From Enterococcus pallens ATCC BAA-351 (GTDB lineage Bacteria > Bacillota > Bacilli > Lactobacillales > Enterococcaceae): a stretch of DNA of 64,000 nucleotides. The stretch spans positions 124,001-188,000 of the forward strand of contig NZ_ASWD01000005.1 in NCBI RefSeq assembly GCF_000407485.1, written 5' to 3'. The notes under the pieces were generated by a model. The model did no database searches. It was given only the letters and a program-made list of their open reading frames with translations, and was not told the DNA's origin. This document shows, piece by piece, positions 42,993-54,083 of this stretch. The first letter of the stretch is position 1. The number at the start of each line of letters is the position of its first letter. A program made the position numbers and the translations under genes.

Positions 42993-43937
42993 ATGATCAA
43001 TTATTACCAAATCACTCCAGATAAAGGAATCAAACAGAGTGACGAAGCAACTGGAAACTGGATGTCTTTACAAGATTTATCAGACAATGAGCAGCAGGAT
43101 ATTATTGAAAAATATCACCTGCCTAATGATATCTTTCTAGGCGTAGATCAAGCAGAGGAAGTCTCACGTTTAGAAAGACTTGATGGAACAAAACTAAAAG
43201 ATGCCTACATATTGGTAATTACCAATTTATCCGCAGAAACAGATGCAAGAATTGAAAAACGCTTAGAACCGTTGATTTTTATTATTTCAGATACTTTACT
43301 GATTACTCATGTCAAAAAGAAGTCAGCATTTCTTGAGCGTTTGCTTGAAAAATATAGCGACAAAACAACTAGTCTGGAAAAGTTATGTGCATATGTAATA
43401 TTGATGGTCTACTCTCATTATATTGCCGAGCTGCTGCGACTTAAGGAGACCATCGATCATTTAGACGAGTCAGCGAGAGAAACGACGCGTAACGATGAGC
43501 TATTTCTATTAGCAGATACGGAACGAGATGTGGTTTATATTGATCATACCTTACAAGGTCAAACAAAAACTTTGAAGGCCCTATGGGAAAATACAGATTT
43601 TGTTGAAAACCTAAATGATTCTAAGCTGGTTTACGATATTGCTTTCAGGCAGCAGCGAGCAGAACAGCTGATAGCTATTTATCGTGATCTGTTAGAAACA
43701 GTCGGCGGATTATTCTCTGACATGATGGATAATAATTTAAACCATTTGATGAAGTACCTAGATTCTGCCGCATTGATCATTTCTATACCAGCACTAGTTA
43801 CTGGTATTTGGGGAATGAATACTGGGGGAATTCCAGGTGAAGGTTCCAAGCTTGCCTTTTTTGCAGTTTTAGGATTAGCGATACTCCTGTCCATTCTAGC
43901 AGGGATTCATTTAAGTAAAAAAGACTATTCAAAGTAA
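42993..43937 (+). CDS. CorA-family magnesium/divalent cation transporter
   Basis: A 314-residue membrane protein. A large cytoplasmic domain with long helices (about 1-245) precedes two C-terminal membrane helices; the pore signature GMN is present in GIWGMNTGGIP. CorA proteins form pentameric Mg(II) channels, and some export zinc or transport cobalt. The start ATG follows GAGGATGAAGGCGG. A promoter with an overlapping inverted repeat and a long leader lie upstream. Confidence 0.9.
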   Translation: MINYYQITPDKGIKQSDEATGNWMSLQDLSDNEQQDIIEKYHLPNDIFLGVDQAEEVSRLERLDGTKLKDAYILVITNLSAETDARIEKRLEPLIFIISDTLLITHVKKKSAFLERLLEKYSDKTTSLEKLCAYVILMVYSHYIAELLRLKETIDHLDESARETTRNDELFLLADTERDVVYIDHTLQGQTKTLKALWENTDFVENLNDSKLVYDIAFRQQRAEQLIAIYRDLLETVGGLFSDMMDNNLNHLMKYLDSAALIISIPALVTGIWGMNTGGIPGEGSKLAFFAVLGLAILLSILAGIHLSKKDYSK

Positions 43938-43940
43938 ATA

Positions 43941-43978
43941 AACAATCACTAAAAAGCATTAGCTTCTAGTGATTGTTT
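43941..43978. terminator. Shared terminator, corA-like and S51 peptidase genes
   Basis: AACAATCACTA (43941-43951) pairs with TAGTGATTGTT (43967-43977) between two convergent genes. Confidence 0.8.
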
Positions 43979-44598
43979 GCTTGCTTTTTGTGTAAAATCG
44001 TTGTTTGTACTCCTTTAACCCAAATAGCCTGATGATCTGTAATTGGCTTCAAATTCAAAATAGTGCCATACGTTTCAATAATTGCTTCGGCTGCCTTTCC
44101 CATTTCCCAATTTTGATAATGGGGAACAACGTAGAAATCAAGCAGATTTAATCCCGCATAGTCTTGTAATTCTGGAGCTTTTTCAACATTATCCATAGCA
44201 GCAGAGTACCTAATATCAGGAGCAGCAGCAATTGCCCCAGCTGATTCACCAATATAAAGCTTGCCCTTGTTTACTTCATTAATAATGAGTTGGTCAGCTC
44301 CCGATTTTTTTAATTCCTGCAGCAAGAAGAAGGTGTTTCCACCAGCGACATAAATGATTTCATTTTTTTCAAGAGCTGCTTTAATAGAAGCATATGGAGT
44401 TATGGTAACATCTACTTCTTCCACCGTTAATCCAAGTTTTTTCAATCGTCGTTTGCCAATTTTAGTGAAAAATCCGAGACGTTCGACTTTACTGGCGGTA
44501 GGAATGTAAGTAACAGTTTGGTTAGCTAAATGAGGTTCGACAATATTTAGCAGCTTAGCAACATTCTGAAACATTGACACTAACAACAATCTTCTCAT
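43966..44598 (-). CDS. Peptidase S51-family protein (dipeptidase E-like)
   Basis: A 210-residue class I glutamine amidotransferase-like peptidase. The nucleophile Ser is in YIGESAGAIAAA, preceded by IYVAGGNTFFLL, and the expected His/Glu region follows (FYVVPHYQNWE). The family includes alpha-aspartyl dipeptidase and cyanophycinase. The ATG at 44598 follows AAGGGA; longer readings extend into the upstream terminator and are rejected. Confidence 0.87.
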   Translation of the reverse strand: MRRLLLVSMFQNVAKLLNIVEPHLANQTVTYIPTASKVERLGFFTKIGKRRLKKLGLTVEEVDVTITPYASIKAALEKNEIIYVAGGNTFFLLQELKKSGADQLIINEVNKGKLYIGESAGAIAAAPDIRYSAAMDNVEKAPELQDYAGLNLLDFYVVPHYQNWEMGKAAEAIIETYGTILNLKPITDHQAIWVKGVQTTILHKKQANNH

Positions 44599-44641
44599 AG
44601 TTATCCCTTCCCTTTCCTCTCTCTTATTGTAACAAAGGAAT

Positions 44642-44674
44642 AAAAAAGCAGCTATGGCACTTTGCCATAGCTGC
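44642..44674 (-). terminator. Terminator of the coaD-sepM operon
   Basis: GCAGCTATGGCA (44648-44659) and TGCCATAGCTGC (44663-44674) form a perfect 12-bp stem, with TTTTTT following on the minus strand. Confidence 0.95.
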
Positions 44675-44681
44675 AATCATT

Positions 44682-46212
<1,531 letters not shown>

Positions 46213-46770
46213 CTATTCTGCCTCCCAATCATAAATTGTAACGGCACTCAAGCCATAAACCTGACGTTTTCGCTGAAGGAATTGATCAATGTTTTCCGGC
46301 AGCTCAATGGTCTTATCTGTCTCGCAAACCACTACAGCTCCAGGAGCTATTAAATCAGCTTGGGCTAAAGCAGTCAATTGTTTGACAATTTCTTGTTCTG
46401 CATAAGGAGGATCAAGTAAAATTAAATCAAAGGTAACCTTTTGCTCCGCTAGCTGCTGGATGGCTTTATTGGCCGGCATCTGCATAAGATGAAATCGTTC
46501 CGTTTCCTTAGTCATCGCGACATTCTCCTTGATAACGGCCATAGCACGAAAGTTTTTCTCAACTAAAAAGGCCTGATCCATTCCGCGAGAAACGGCCTCG
46601 ATTGCCAATGAGCCGCTTCCAGCAAAAAGGTCCAACACCATTCCGCCAGAAAAATAAGGCCCAATCATATTAAACATGGCACCTTTTACTTTATCGGTTG
46701 TAGGTCGAGTTGTTTTTCCTGGTAAGGTCTTCAATTTTCGACCACCAAATTCTCCTGATACCACTCGCAT
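46213..46770 (-). CDS. rsmD: 16S rRNA (guanine-966-N2)-methyltransferase
   Basis: A 185-residue SAM-dependent methyltransferase. The SAM loop is [15 protein letters not shown] and the catalytic motif DPPY is in [12 protein letters not shown]. The opening [24 protein letters not shown] is typical. AAAGGACAACC precedes the ATG. Followed immediately by coaD, the widespread rsmD-coaD pair. Confidence 0.95.
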   Translation of the reverse strand: MRVVSGEFGGRKLKTLPGKTTRPTTDKVKGAMFNMIGPYFSGGMVLDLFAGSGSLAIEAVSRGMDQAFLVEKNFRAMAVIKENVAMTKETERFHLMQMPANKAIQQLAEQKVTFDLILLDPPYAEQEIVKQLTALAQADLIAPGAVVVCETDKTIELPENIDQFLQRKRQVYGLSAVTIYDWEAE

Positions 46771-46872
46771 AGTTGGTTGTCCTTTCTCTTTTCATGTAAG
46801 AATCCTCGTTCATCATACTAAATAAAGCTGCTGATTTCTACTAATTTGCAAAGCTGTTATTCATTATAAAAG

Positions 46873-46919
46873 AAAAAGATGAAAAATGTTTGATCAAATC
46901 AGACATTTTTCATCTTTTT
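46873..46919 (-). terminator. Terminator of the ylbG-proximal operon
   Basis: AAAAAGATGAAAAATGT (46873-46889) pairs perfectly with 46903-46919. It overlaps the ylbG stop codon. Confidence 0.88.
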
Positions 46920-47260
46920 TAGACTGTCTCAGCTAATCGAATTTTTGTATTTGCTTCTACTACGTCTAATTCTTCTTCTTCCTTCACCTGGTACGCAGCT
47001 TTCGTTCCAATGCGATCCGCAAAATTCATCTCAACATCAGGACGATAGGAGCGTTCAACCTGACGGACAAAGTGAAGTGCCTGCAGTTTCTCTTCTGATT
47101 CTTCTAAAACTTCCTCGTTCACATATAAAACCACATATTTCATTTTACGTGATACATAGTGAATCAAGCCATAACGCTTCAACGTTTTTAACTGTTTAAG
47201 GGAGTAGACCCACACAACGATTCCGCGTCTTTTTTGTACTGTAAACTCTATATTATCCAT
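46919..47260 (-). CDS. YlbG-family protein (DUF2129)
   Basis: A 113-residue protein of the YlbG family: FTVQKRRGIVVWVYSLKQLKTLKRYGLIHYVSRKMKYVVLYV is the conserved core. Function unknown; it is nearly always next to ylbF. The ATG at 47260 follows AAGGGG and lies inside the last codons of ylbF (8-bp overlap). The acidic tail (VKEEEELDVVEANTK) is variable. Confidence 0.92.
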   Translation of the reverse strand: MDNIEFTVQKRRGIVVWVYSLKQLKTLKRYGLIHYVSRKMKYVVLYVNEEVLEESEEKLQALHFVRQVERSYRPDVEMNFADRIGTKAAYQVKEEEELDVVEANTKIRLAETV

Positions 47261-47678
47261 GACAATTCCCCTTACAATGATGATTGCCTGTTTCAAAAAA
47301 AGGATTCCCGGCATCGACCTTTATCTCTGGTGAAACTGTTTGAGCGAGTCTTTGACTAATCTCATCCAGCAGTGTCTGTAAATCCGTTTCAGCTAGGCGA
47401 AATTGGGCAACCTTTTCGTTGAAATCCAACGCACGTTTGGCGCGGCGAGCAGTTCTTTGCTTTTCCAAATAATCAGGGGCGAACTTACCATAATCAGCCA
47501 CCCGCTCAAAACGTTCCTTTTCTCGCAAAAACGTTTGCTTTAACTGTTTCACTTCTGGACAATTATCCATCTGCTTTTTTGTTGCTACATAATGTGTAAA
47601 CACCTGACTATTTTTAATACAATCAATCAGGTGGAATGCTTGATCCTCCAAGGAAAATAATGCTTCATCTATAATCAA
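47253..47678 (-). CDS. YlbF/RicF-family protein
   Basis: A 141-residue helical protein of the YlbF/YmcA (DUF964) family; in Bacillus, RicF works with RicA and RicT in RNA processing by RNase Y. The C-terminal HHCKGNCHG keeps Cys residues that bind the iron-sulfur cluster of the Ric complex. Start TTG with GGAGG some distance upstream. Overlaps ylbG. Confidence 0.9.
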   Translation of the reverse strand: MIIDEALFSLEDQAFHLIDCIKNSQVFTHYVATKKQMDNCPEVKQLKQTFLREKERFERVADYGKFAPDYLEKQRTARRAKRALDFNEKVAQFRLAETDLQTLLDEISQRLAQTVSPEIKVDAGNPFFETGNHHCKGNCHG

Positions 47679-47680
47679 TG

Positions 47681-48790
47681 TTATTCACTTTCCTCCGTTT
47701 GTACTGGTTCCTGTAACAAGACTAGCACATTTTGCTGGTTAAATGCAACGCTTAACTGATAATCAGTCTCTTCAGAAAAGCGATCAGCCCAGCGATCCTG
47801 GCTCATCCATTCAAACAAACTAAACCATGAATCAATGACGGGAGAATAGAACAATCCGGCTTCCTGACTGACCAGCTGATTCTTGGCCAATTTTTGAAAT
47901 TCCTTATCACTTAACATGAAGGAGAAATTTCCAGCTCGGGCTTCTGCCGAAGTGGACCATTCATCCTGACGATCCCTAGACAACACACTTTGAGGCTGAT
48001 TTAAAAAGCTGTCTAGCATTTTTTTACTATCTTCTGCACTCGCGTCACTGCTAGTAAATGGCGTTAGGTCTTTAAGCGAACGATAAAAATTTACCGCTTC
48101 AAGCATTTGTTGTTCCTTTTGATGATTTACCTGTTCCCAGTCGAAATTATTTTCTTGCGCTTGAAACGATAACGGGTTACCGCTGTGAATCTGGTAGGGC
48201 ATAACCCGCAGCAAGGTTTCGATATTTAGATAGGCTACTGCAAAGAGCTCTTCGTTGCTACCATCAAAAAAAGGAATTGCAAAGGTTCCATTGTCAAAAG
48301 CAATTAAAGGTCGGAAACGCATATCGTCCTCAGTCAATTCAATGTCAATTGGCTCATCATTGTAATTGACTGCAAAATTGGATGATAGAGTCATTCGTTC
48401 AGCTAAATCACTATTAGACATACCAAAAGTAAAAGGGGCTTCTGTAGTTTCCTTGCCGATAACTTTGATAGCAGCAATCGTTCCATCAACTACATTAACC
48501 TGTAATAACCCCCCATCAGTTTGATATGTCCGAACTTCAAATAAGAAGCCGCTAGATTCCACCTTTGAGGGGGATCCTAAATCCGGCTCAATCTCACTAA
48601 CAGGTAAGCCGATATATTGAGCACACCCTGCTGTGGATATTGTCTCATGTTTGAGGGAATTACGTTTAGCCGGTCGATTGGTAGATTCGACCGGCGTATT
48701 CGTGGTATTAGGCGGAAAGAGTATTGGCTGCACATAATACCCGATCAAAACAATGATTAAGATACTAATGAAACCTAAAACTCTTTTCAC
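47681..48790 (-). CDS. YlbC-like protein with CAP-associated and CAP domains
   Basis: A 369-residue protein with an N-terminal membrane anchor or signal (VLGFISILIIVLIGYYVQPIL, about 4-24), a CAP-associated domain with strand repeats (about 60-200: GLPVSEIEPDLGSPSKVE) and a C-terminal CAP-like domain (about 225-360, EAVNFYRSLKDLTPF). The CAP domain is degenerate, without the usual His/Glu set. Start GTG behind AGGAGTG. Position between pyc and ylbF matches Bacillus ylbC. Confidence 0.82.
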   Translation of the reverse strand: MKRVLGFISILIIVLIGYYVQPILFPPNTTNTPVESTNRPAKRNSLKHETISTAGCAQYIGLPVSEIEPDLGSPSKVESSGFLFEVRTYQTDGGLLQVNVVDGTIAAIKVIGKETTEAPFTFGMSNSDLAERMTLSSNFAVNYNDEPIDIELTEDDMRFRPLIAFDNGTFAIPFFDGSNEELFAVAYLNIETLLRVMPYQIHSGNPLSFQAQENNFDWEQVNHQKEQQMLEAVNFYRSLKDLTPFTSSDASAEDSKKMLDSFLNQPQSVLSRDRQDEWSTSAEARAGNFSFMLSDKEFQKLAKNQLVSQEAGLFYSPVIDSWFSLFEWMSQDRWADRFSEETDYQLSVAFNQQNVLVLLQEPVQTEESE

Positions 48791-48802
48791 GTCTAAACAC
48801 TC

Positions 48803-51800
48803 CTATTTTTCTTTTACTTCAATTAATAAATCGCCAGAAGAAATACTTTCGCCTTCTTCCACATAAATGTGCTCAACTTCCCCGTCAAAGCGAGCATCAA
48901 TTGAGGTTTCCATCTTCATAGCTTCAGTCACCATCAGTGGTTGCCCCTTCTCAACATGATCGCCTTTTTTCACTAAGACTTTTAGAACAGATCCAGACAT
49001 AGTGGCACCAATTTGCTCGCGATTGGTCGGTTCAGCTTTACGTTTCGTTTGTACAGCGCTCTTAATTGAAGAATCCTTTACATTGATTTCACGACGTTGT
49101 CCATTTAAGTTGAAGAACAACGTGCGGTTTCCTTCAATGTCCGCTTCACCAATTTCATCTAGACGAATAATCAATATTTTTCCTTTTTCAATTTGAACAT
49201 TGATTGTTTCACCAAGACGCATACCAGCAAAGAAGGTTGGTGTATCTAATAAAGTTACGTCACCAAACTGGGCATAAGATTTTTGATAGTCCAAGAATAC
49301 TTGTGGATACATCAAGTAGCTTAACACATCCTTCTTGCTTGGTTCAAATCCTATCAACTCAGCTAATTCAGCTTTTACCTTTTCAAAATCAACAGGTGCT
49401 GCTGAAGCCCCTGGACGTTCAGTCAATGCTGGGCGTCCTTGCAGGATAATCTTCTGCAATTTCTCTGGGAAACCACCAACTGGTTGTCCTAGATCCCCTT
49501 GGAAGAAGCTAATAACAGAATCTGGGTAGCTCAATTCGTCGCCACGATCATATATATCTTGTTCTGTTAGGTCATTTTGAACCATGAACAAGGCCATATC
49601 GCCAACAACTTTAGAGGACGGTGTCACCTTAACAATGTCACCAAACATCATATTAACCATATGATACACTTCTTTAATTTCATCCCAACGATCACCTAGG
49701 CCAACTGCTTTAGCTTGCTGTTGTAGATTAGAATATTGTCCCCCAGGCATTTCATGCTGGTACACTTCTGTTTGAGCAGCTACAATACCATTTTCAAAGC
49801 CGCTATAATATGGACGAACATCTTCCCAATAATGATTTAACTGACGGACATTCCCTAAGTCAATATCCGGTGTACGACCACCATTTTGTAAAGCATAGTA
49901 TAAACTACTCATACTTGGTTGGCTAGTTGCACCACTCATAGCACTTATGGCTACATCGACGATATCCACACCAGCTTTAACAGCTGCTGAACAAGTAATG
50001 ATCCCGTTACCAGCAGTATCATGGGTATGCAAATGAATTGGCAGATCCGTTGCTTCTTTTAATTCACTAATTAGGCGATAAGCAGCCTGTGGTTTCAGGA
50101 GTCCAGCCATATCTTTAATCGCAATAATATGTGCTCCAGCACTTTCTAACGATTTTGCCATATCTTTATAATATTGAACATTGTATTTAGGACGACTTGG
50201 ATCCAAAATATCCCCAGTATAACAAATTGCCGCTTCAGCAATCTTTCCTGCATCACGAACGACTTGAATACTCTTTTCCATTTGCGGAAGCCAGTTCAAG
50301 CTGTCGAAAATACGGAAAACATCAATACCATTATTTGCGGCTTCCTTAATAAACTCTTCGATAACATTATCAGGATAATTTGAGTAGCCAACCGCGTTTG
50401 AGCCGCGGAACAACATTTGCAGCAAAGTATTTGGCATCGCTTTACGCAATAATTTCAATCGTTTCCACGGATCTTCGCTTAGGAAGCGATAAGCTACATC
50501 AAAGGTTGCTCCACCCCACATTTCGCTGGAGAACAATTCTGGTAATGCTTCTCCGGTTGCTTCAGCAATTTTCACGAAATCATTTGTACGAACTCGGGTT
50601 GCCAGCAAGCTTTGATGTGCATCACGGAATGTAGTATCAGTAAGCAAAACATTTTCCTGCTGCTTCACCCATTCAGCGACTGCCTCTGGACCTTTAGAAT
50701 CAAGAATCTGTTTGGCAGTTTCGATGTTCTTAATTTCAAGATTCTTCGGCATACGAGGAGCTTCGAAGAACCGTTTTTCTTGTTTTTCAATTCCTGGGAA
50801 GCCGTTTACTGTAATTTCAGAGATATAACGCATGGTTTTATTCCCACGGTCTCTTACTCTTGGAAATTCAAATAATTCTGGTGTGTTGTCAATAAACGTT
50901 GTTTTTGCATCCCCGCTTTGGAACACAGGATGGCTGATTACGTTATGCATGAACGGTACGTTAGTTTTCACACCGCGAATACGGAATTCACGCAGACAGC
51001 GCTGCATCTTTTGAATTGTTTGATCAAAGGTCAAAGCATGCGTACATACTTTAACTAATAATGAGTCAAAGTGTGGTGTAACCACTGCTCCAGCATAGGC
51101 ATTCCCTACGTCCAGCCGTACGCCAAAGCCACCTGGAGAGCGATACGTATCAATCTTACCAGTATCAGGCATAAACCCGTTTAAAGGATCCTCAGTAGTT
51201 ATACGACATTGAATCGCTGAACCATTCATTTTCACATCTTCTTGCTTAGGCAATCCGATATCAGCGTGCAGATCTTGACCTTGAGCAATCAATAATTGCG
51301 TCGTAACAATATCAACACCTGTAATCATTTCAGTAATTGTATGTTCTACTTGGACGCGCGGATTTACTTCAATGAAATAGAATCCATCATCTTCAACTAA
51401 AAATTCAACTGTTCCAGCATTAATATAACCAACATGCTTCATTAATTGAACTGCTGCATCACAGATTTCTTCCCGTTGTTGATCGCTCAACGAAAGACAA
51501 GGGGCAACTTCGACAACCTTTTGGTGACGGCGTTGCACAGAACAATCACGCTCAAATAAATGCAATACATTTCCATGGCTGTCGCCTAATATTTGAACTT
51601 CAATATGTTTTGGATTTCCGATGTATTTTTCAACATATACTTCGTCACTGCCGAATGCTGCTTTCGCTTCACTTTTCGCTCGTTCATAGCCTTCACGAGC
51701 TTCTTTTTCATCATGAGCAACTCGCATTCCACGGCCGCCGCCGCCTAGAGCTGCTTTAATCATAATTGGATAGCCATGAGATTCACCAAAAGCTAGAATA

Positions 51801-52228
51801 TCTTCGATTGATGCGACTGGACCGTCTGAACCAGGAATCGAAGATATGCCCGCTTCTAAAGCTGCCGTTTTCGCTTTAATTTTATCTCCAAAGATATCTA
51901 AGTGATGCAAAGAAGGCCCAACAAAAACAATGCCCTCTTCTTCACAACGTTTCGCGAATTCAAGATTTTCAGATAAAAATCCATATCCCGGATGGATTGC
52001 ATCTGCCCCAGCCTCTTTTGCGACCCGAATAATGTCTTCGATGTCTAAATACGCATCAATCGGCTTTTTCCCTTCACCCACCAGATAAGCTTCATCTGCT
52101 TTAAAGCGATGGACTGAATAAGTATCCTCTTCAGCAAAGATTCCGACTGTTTTAATATTTAATTCGCTGCAAGCACGGAAAATTCTTGTTGCGATTTCAC
52201 CACGATTGGCCACCAAAACTTTTTTCAT
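48803..52228 (-). CDS. pyc: Pyruvate carboxylase
   Basis: A 1141-residue biotin enzyme making oxaloacetate from pyruvate, bicarbonate and ATP. Order: biotin carboxylase (KKVLVANRGEIATRIFRA; GGGGRGMRV), carboxyltransferase with metal site (LLTDTTFRDAHQSLLATRVRT; LHTHDTAGNG), tetramerisation region, and biotinyl domain with the lysine in TEAMKMETS. The ATG at 52228 follows AGGAGTGAAG; three more codons upstream overlap ftsW. Follows ftsW as in other Firmicutes. Confidence 0.96.
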   Translation of the reverse strand: MKKVLVANRGEIATRIFRACSELNIKTVGIFAEEDTYSVHRFKADEAYLVGEGKKPIDAYLDIEDIIRVAKEAGADAIHPGYGFLSENLEFAKRCEEEGIVFVGPSLHHLDIFGDKIKAKTAALEAGISSIPGSDGPVASIEDILAFGESHGYPIMIKAALGGGGRGMRVAHDEKEAREGYERAKSEAKAAFGSDEVYVEKYIGNPKHIEVQILGDSHGNVLHLFERDCSVQRRHQKVVEVAPCLSLSDQQREEICDAAVQLMKHVGYINAGTVEFLVEDDGFYFIEVNPRVQVEHTITEMITGVDIVTTQLLIAQGQDLHADIGLPKQEDVKMNGSAIQCRITTEDPLNGFMPDTGKIDTYRSPGGFGVRLDVGNAYAGAVVTPHFDSLLVKVCTHALTFDQTIQKMQRCLREFRIRGVKTNVPFMHNVISHPVFQSGDAKTTFIDNTPELFEFPRVRDRGNKTMRYISEITVNGFPGIEKQEKRFFEAPRMPKNLEIKNIETAKQILDSKGPEAVAEWVKQQENVLLTDTTFRDAHQSLLATRVRTNDFVKIAEATGEALPELFSSEMWGGATFDVAYRFLSEDPWKRLKLLRKAMPNTLLQMLFRGSNAVGYSNYPDNVIEEFIKEAANNGIDVFRIFDSLNWLPQMEKSIQVVRDAGKIAEAAICYTGDILDPSRPKYNVQYYKDMAKSLESAGAHIIAIKDMAGLLKPQAAYRLISELKEATDLPIHLHTHDTAGNGIITCSAAVKAGVDIVDVAISAMSGATSQPSMSSLYYALQNGGRTPDIDLGNVRQLNHYWEDVRPYYSGFENGIVAAQTEVYQHEMPGGQYSNLQQQAKAVGLGDRWDEIKEVYHMVNMMFGDIVKVTPSSKVVGDMALFMVQNDLTEQDIYDRGDELSYPDSVISFFQGDLGQPVGGFPEKLQKIILQGRPALTERPGASAAPVDFEKVKAELAELIGFEPSKKDVLSYLMYPQVFLDYQKSYAQFGDVTLLDTPTFFAGMRLGETINVQIEKGKILIIRLDEIGEADIEGNRTLFFNLNGQRREINVKDSSIKSAVQTKRKAEPTNREQIGATMSGSVLKVLVKKGDHVEKGQPLMVTEAMKMETSIDARFDGEVEHIYVEEGESISSGDLLIEVKEK

Positions 52229-52233
52229 TAACT

Positions 52234-53427
52234 TCACTCCTGACTTTTCAAATATTCATATTCTATTGCGAGCTTTGTCCGTTTCTCGTCTGCACTGATA
52301 TTCAGCGCAAAAGCAACACCAACAGACAAAACTAATAGGCTGTTTCCGCCTTGACTTAAAAACGGGAAGGTAATCCCAGTCAACGGAATCAAACCTAGCA
52401 AACCACCAAGATTAATAAAAACCTGTAATAAAAATAGGCTTCCGATACCAATACAAATCAATGAATTGAATGGTTTCTTCGACCGGATACCCACGAGAAA
52501 AATTCGTATAATCATGAAGATCAAAAGACCTAAAATGACCAAGGCACCAATTAACCCGACCTCTTCAGCAACAATTGCAAAGATAAAGTCAGTATGGGCT
52601 TCACTTAAAAAGCCCTTCTTTTCAATACTGTTACCTAGTCCGCGACCGAACCAGCCACCATTAAACATGGCATAGTAACCATTAACCAGCTGATGTCCTT
52701 GATTCAATTCATCCATGAAAGGATTTTTGAAGACCTCAAAACGGCTAACAATATATTGAAAACGTGATGGAATAATGTATTGACCAAAATGAATCAAAAA
52801 TTCAATAGCTATAAAGCTTAAGCCTACACCTGCACCACCAATAATCACTGTGTAAAACCAGTTGACCCCACTAGCTAAAAGTAAAACTAAAGCCAATAAA
52901 GTGATAATTGCAGCATTCCCCATATCGGGTTGAATGACAACTAGAAGAACCATAAAGAAAACCAAAAGCAGTGGGCGCTTCATATCTCCCCAAAAGTTAT
53001 CTTGAATTGTATCCTGACGCTTGGACAAGATATAAGACAAATACCAAACCACCATGATCTTCAAATATTCCGCTGGCTGTAGACTAAATCCAAAGAAATT
53101 TAGCCAGCCCTTGGCTCCGTTGATCTCTTCACCGATAAAAGGAGTAAGGATTAGCAGAAGAAAAATAATCAAGGTTGAAAATACAATTAACTGCTGACTC
53201 TTCAAAACATCGGTCTTCATTTTATACATCAGTGTAATAACAATTAAACTTAACACCCAAAATATCGCCTGATTAGTTACAAAATATGTAGGGTCTGCTC
53301 CGCGAACAATCTGGATATAAGAAGTGGAACTATAAACAAAAATCAATCCTACAACCGATAAGATTAAATAGGGAATTAAAATACTATAATCTAAAAAGTG
53401 ACGTTTCCTTATTTTGGACTTCGGCAA
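52234..53427 (-). CDS. ftsW: FtsW/RodA/SpoVE-family peptidoglycan polymerase
   Basis: A 397-residue SEDS glycosyltransferase with about ten membrane segments. Typical features are GAKGWLNFFGFSLQPAEYLKI with the conserved catalytic Asp region nearby (QPDMGNAAI), and GITFPFLSQGGNSLL in the last loop. It polymerises septal glycan together with a class B PBP. Start TTG behind AAGGAGGC. Genomic place between ylaN and pyc supports FtsW over RodA. Confidence 0.92.
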   Translation of the reverse strand: MPKSKIRKRHFLDYSILIPYLILSVVGLIFVYSSTSYIQIVRGADPTYFVTNQAIFWVLSLIVITLMYKMKTDVLKSQQLIVFSTLIIFLLLILTPFIGEEINGAKGWLNFFGFSLQPAEYLKIMVVWYLSYILSKRQDTIQDNFWGDMKRPLLLVFFMVLLVVIQPDMGNAAIITLLALVLLLASGVNWFYTVIIGGAGVGLSFIAIEFLIHFGQYIIPSRFQYIVSRFEVFKNPFMDELNQGHQLVNGYYAMFNGGWFGRGLGNSIEKKGFLSEAHTDFIFAIVAEEVGLIGALVILGLLIFMIIRIFLVGIRSKKPFNSLICIGIGSLFLLQVFINLGGLLGLIPLTGITFPFLSQGGNSLLVLSVGVAFALNISADEKRTKLAIEYEYLKSQE

Positions 53428-53430
53428 GGA

Positions 53431-53733
53431 TTATGCCTCCTTGCTAGTTTCATTAGTTTCTTGACGGTTCTCGTACAACTCAGTGTACAAGCGATTTAAG
53501 TCAGCTTCTAAGTCACTCAACATTTGTTGGCCTTCTCCTTTTTTGAGGATACCAATCCGTTCGGCAAAGAATACTTGACGTGAGAAGCCATACATCTGTG
53601 TATCGACAACTTCTTCGAAAGCCTTGCACTGAGAAATACACAAGCTATTGTGTTGGTTTTGAATCAGCAGCTTGATGCGCTTTGCATCATCATTCAATAT
53701 TTTTATGGCAAAATCAGAAGAAATAGGTTCCAT
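53431..53733 (-). CDS. ylaN: YlaN-family protein
   Basis: A 100-residue DUF1507 protein. FAIKILNDDAKRIKLLIQNQHNSLCISQCKAFEEVVDTQMYGFSRQVFFAERIG is nearly the whole family signature. YlaN is essential in some growth conditions in Bacillus and Staphylococcus and has been linked to iron homeostasis and Fur. AGGAGGG upstream of the ATG. First gene of the ylaN-ftsW-pyc unit. Confidence 0.95.
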   Translation of the reverse strand: MEPISSDFAIKILNDDAKRIKLLIQNQHNSLCISQCKAFEEVVDTQMYGFSRQVFFAERIGILKKGEGQQMLSDLEADLNRLYTELYENRQETNETSKEA

Positions 53734-53762
53734 TTTGCTTCCCTCCTATCCTTAGTTTCAAT

Positions 53763-53768
53763 ATTATA
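53763..53768 (-). promoter_or_regulatory. Probable ylaN promoter (extended -10)
   Basis: On the minus strand TGCTATAAT gives an extended -10 with a perfect TATAAT about 30 bp before the ylaN start. No good -35 is visible. Confidence 0.5.
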
Positions 53769-54030
53769 GCACAGAAAAAATACAAAAAGGAGAAAAAAAG
53801 GAGCATCTAAGCTTTAATTAAATTCTTTGTTCGGATTTTGAGTTTTACACAGGCTGAAAATATTACAGGCAGATGACAAACACGAAAAATAGAATGAAAA
53901 CTCTTAACACCGGCAAAAATTTAAAACGTCCTGTGAAACAAATGCAAAATGTGAAACATGCGTTTTGCAACGAACCATTTTAACAACTATCAGAAGAGTA
54001 AACTTGCTTTTCCTCTTTCCTTTTAAGCTA
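53769..54030. other. Intergenic between ylaN and the DeoR operon
   Basis: No gene seen. It contains the partly inverted words TGCAAAA (53942-53948) and TTTTGCA (53963-53969) and a twice-repeated TGTGAAACA (53933, 53949), of unknown meaning. Confidence 0.4.
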
Positions 54031-54071
54031 CTTTAAGTTAATATTAAAATATGAATTAAACTAACTTAAAG
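54031..54071 (+). promoter_or_regulatory. Inverted-repeat operator before the DeoR gene
   Basis: CTTTAAGTTA (54031-54040) and TAACTTAAAG (54062-54071) are perfect inverted copies flanking an AT-rich -10-like region. The right arm touches the ribosome binding site GGGAGGGG, so the regulator probably controls itself and the operon. Confidence 0.65.
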
Positions 54072-54083
54072 GGAGGGGTTACT

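Noticed and set aside
53933-53970. Short direct and inverted repeats as a CRISPR or origin
   Set aside because: Only two copies of a 9-base word and one imperfect dyad; no spacer regularity and no DnaA-box cluster.
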